Shown here one piece after another: positions 30,702 to 32,738 of a stretch of 32,738 nt of DNA. The number at the start of each line of letters is the position of its first letter. The first letter of the stretch is position 1. A program made the position numbers and the translations under genes. Under the pieces are notes generated by a model, which had not been told where the DNA came from, made no database searches, and was given only the letters and a program-made list of their open reading frames with translations. Where the stretch lies: assembly GCA_013054445.1 (NCBI GenBank), contig JAAMPI010000539.1, positions 1 to 32,738 of the forward strand, given 5' to 3'. The DNA comes from Cudoniella acicularis. Taxonomy: Eukaryota > Ascomycota > Leotiomycetes > Helotiales > Helotiaceae.

Positions 30702-30786
30702 GTCAGCTTGAGGGTCTCAAATGGGACCCCTTTCACGGCAAGCTGACCTCCTCCCCTGCAGCGACTATATAAAAATAAGTAGTCGC
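30702..30786 (+). promoter_or_regulatory. Inverted repeats and TATA box before the kinase-like gene
   Basis: GTCAGCTTG (30702-30710) pairs with CAAGCTGAC (30739-30747). Directly after, GCGACTA (30761-30767) and TAGTCGC (30780-30786) form an inverted repeat whose loop holds most of TATATAAAAA (30766-30775). The TATA lies about 130 bp before the ATG at 30905, a normal distance for a fungal core promoter. Confidence 0.5.
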
Positions 30787-30904
30787 GTTTTCAAGCAAAT
30801 TCGTCATAGCGATTCCTCACATTATATAAGAATTCCTTCCATAATCCGCGGCTCTTTTGACCTTTCTGCGCTGAGCTATAGCATCTGAGAGGCGCAACCG
30901 CGAC

Positions 30905-31858
30905 ATGCTCTTTCCTGGCAGCGCTCCAGGGAAATCTTCTCTTTCCTTCCCACTTACCACTTCAAGACCACTTAGAGGAACCTACAGCAAGGGTGATTCT
31001 AAGGAGAGACTTACAGCGCATGTCGGTAGAAAACTGCCGGATAAGCGAACAGCCAGCTACAGTTCACAAAGCAGCTCGAATGCATCTGGCCCAGCGAAGC
31101 GACTAAGAGATGGGCCCAACCTTGATATCCCTGACTCGGCTTATAGAAATGAAGACGAAGTCACCGGATCTAGAAGAACCGGAATAAAAGAGCGAGCCTT
31201 TTCCCCGATAACCTACCATGAATTCATGGTTCTTGACCAGGCTGGATCGGCTAATATAGGATACAATAATACTAGGGAGCGCAACTTAATGGCGATAAAG
31301 AGATTCAACAGGACCCGCAAAAGCTCAATGTGTAGGATGTAACCTTTCACAAGCGACTATGTAGTTAGTATTAAAGAGACATATTTTGAGAATAATGACT
31401 TAGTAAATATCTACGAACAAATGGATATCCTGCTCCGACAGGTTACTAGCACATTACAAGGCCCTTTTATACCATCTCAGATCGCAGCAATCTGCAAGCA
31501 GGTCACCCAGCCCTCGATTATAACTAGCCGAGCCGTGCTTACCAAAAACAGCTAGTCGCAAGGCTCTCTTGTATACACAAGGAACTCTCCTTGTGTCACG
31601 GCCAGCTTAACTGTGGTATAATCTTTCTTAGTCTTGATAGAATAGTGAAAATTGGTAAGTTTGCTTAGCTTTTAGCATGATTATACCTAATAAATACTAG
31701 CCAACATTAGGGAATCTTTTGTTCGGAACATATATACCACAACAGAAAATAGACACGATGATGTCAGTAGCCTCAGTTCTGTTATGATAAAGCTTATGGA
31801 GCCCACGGCGTATATATTGAGCCTTTATTCTACGGAACTACGAAGTCCGGAAAGGTAG
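30905..31858 (+). pseudogene. Protein-kinase-like gene relic
   Basis: Exons 30905-31501, 31552-31654 and 31701-31858 keep one frame except for stops. A Ser/Arg-rich N-terminus precedes a kinase N-lobe (FMVLDQAGSANIG; NLMAIKRF with the candidate beta-3 Lys ~132), then DYVVSIKETYFENNDLV and IYEQMDILLRQVTS (hinge region), ICKQ / LVARLSCIHKELSLCHGQLN (catalytic loop), VKIANIRESFVRN and DDVSSLSSVMIKLMEP (C-lobe helix). The catalytic HGDL is HGQL, so the Asp is lost, and the following Asn position is Ile. A TAA at 31340-31342 (likely from CAA) and a TAG at 31856-31858 (likely from TGG) stop it; recognisable sequence (SFSIKGFLSAT) continues to about 31900. Fungal genomes carry many such kinase-like genes, some beside NLRs. 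As assembled it is dead. Confidence 0.65.
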
Positions 31859-31920
31859 AAGAATAGTTTTAGCATCAAAGGTTTCCTAAGTGCAACTTAA
31901 CACTAACCCTTAGAGCAATT

Positions 31921-32738
31921 AAGAAACGTAAGTGTCCCCCGAATCAGTTACATCCTGCTAATCAAGAACAAGCACGATTTTCTTCCCCAGGAACCATTTA
32001 TAAAGTGCTTTAAAGCTTATGTTTTTTGTGCATTAATTGTAGCAAGGATACAGTAGAATATTCTCTCTCTCCTATAGAGTCGTTTTCGAAATAATAATTG
32101 TTCATTTTCCTCTTCCTGTGCTTATGGCAAGGGCCTAGCTTGATGTCACGTATATTTGCCCGAGGAGGAGACGAGAACTTTAGATGTTGCTGCATGTGGG
32201 GTTGTTGATGACCTCCTTAGCGAGTCGATTGGTTCTTTCAACATGCACTGCCTCTATTAATTTAGATACGACGCGTATGCAAGTGGGCTGCACTACGAGG
32301 TCACCACCAGTCAATACTTTAGAGATTGCTAAATAAGCTTCCTAAAGTTTATGTTGGAAGCATTTCGTAGAAGAGCGGAATTCTATTATTCATTTGAAAG
32401 GAACGACTAACTAATGATAAGAGCAGCCAGGGGGGTATCTCAACTTTCCCATTTGCACTAAGATTTCAGTGTAACACTCTATAAAAACCTCACAGTGCAT
32501 CTAGTACCTGTTATGTATACTAGTCAGAGGCAGTGCAATTCCATCTGACCACCTACAGCGTTTTCGACAGCCATAACCGTTTGATATGACTTGTACCGGA
32601 GAGTAGCGTTAGCCTCACAAGCCGGGGTAATATCCTAAAAATAGTCCTGTTGAGCGCAGTAGCTCCGACCCGAAGGACGGACAGCGCTATGACAGGAGCC
32701 GAAATGGGCACCCAAAAGAGCTTACAAAAAAAATAAAA
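31921..32738. other. Gene-poor right end
   Basis: No supported gene. The window ends in CTTACAAAAAAAATAAAA, an A-rich tail that could be the end of a retroposed element but cannot be judged at the edge. Confidence 0.4.

Noticed and set aside
1..32738. tRNA, rRNA or CRISPR-like arrays
   Set aside because: No cloverleaf with proper A and B boxes, no rRNA core sequence and no regularly spaced identical repeats were seen by eye; the recurring words found are diverged and irregular.

Overview
The window looks like an accessory, repeat-rich stretch of a filamentous ascomycete genome (Pezizomycotina). Evidence: genes carry several 46-157 nt introns with GT..AG ends and CTAAC/CTRAY-like branch sites, the protein families are fungal (NWD-type NACHT/ankyrin NLR, SesB-like esterase, DUF6594, fungal F-box and C2H2 proteins, DUF3723-like and kinase-like relics), and intergenic DNA is AT-rich with decayed transposons. 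The class is inferred from family content; I cannot name the species.

Layout. 1-4.3 kb: a 12-bp tandem repeat, a GGGTAYCC palindrome cluster, one intact small secreted cysteine protein gene (782-1129), a ~400-bp dispersed repeat (copy A), AT-rich transposon debris holding a solo LTR with a perfect 5-bp target duplication, and a decayed Tc1/mariner element. 4.4-12.7 kb (minus): one giant six-exon gene coding an NWD-NACHT-ankyrin NLR of about 2,680 residues, with a second, non-ankyrin repeat array at its C-terminus. It is interrupted on paper by a two-N assembly gap and one homopolymer frame break. 13-15 kb: repeat copy B in front of the NLR and a broken F-box gene. 15.6-17.3 kb (minus): an apparently intact seven-exon SesB-like alpha/beta-hydrolase with a C-terminal ankyrin-like segment. 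17.6-19.3 kb (minus): 27-bp direct repeats, a C2H2 plus subtilisin relic, and a broken unidentified gene. 19.6-21.1 kb (plus): a C2H2 gene stopped by one TAG. 21.4-22.9 kb (minus): an intact five-exon DUF6594 membrane protein. 24.2-24.8 kb (minus): an unrecognised gene with a reading-frame problem. 26-30 kb: sparse, with a third repeat fragment (C), short ORFs of doubtful reality, and a decayed ~100-170-bp tandem array. 30.3-32 kb: a DUF3723-like relic (minus) and a protein-kinase-like relic (plus).

Biological reading. The NLR and the SesB-like esterase lie 2.9 kb apart on the same strand, with proteolytic (subtilase) and kinase-like relics nearby. In fungi such domains recur as the sensor and effector parts of STAND non-self recognition (incompatibility/immunity) systems, so the segment is best read as a partly eroded immune-receptor island. 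That is inference; no function is shown by the sequence alone. Several relics are broken by changes of the CpA-to-TpA type (CAA to TAA, His to Tyr CAT to TAT, TGG to TAG), which is what repeat-induced point mutation (RIP) would leave, but this needs counting to be shown.
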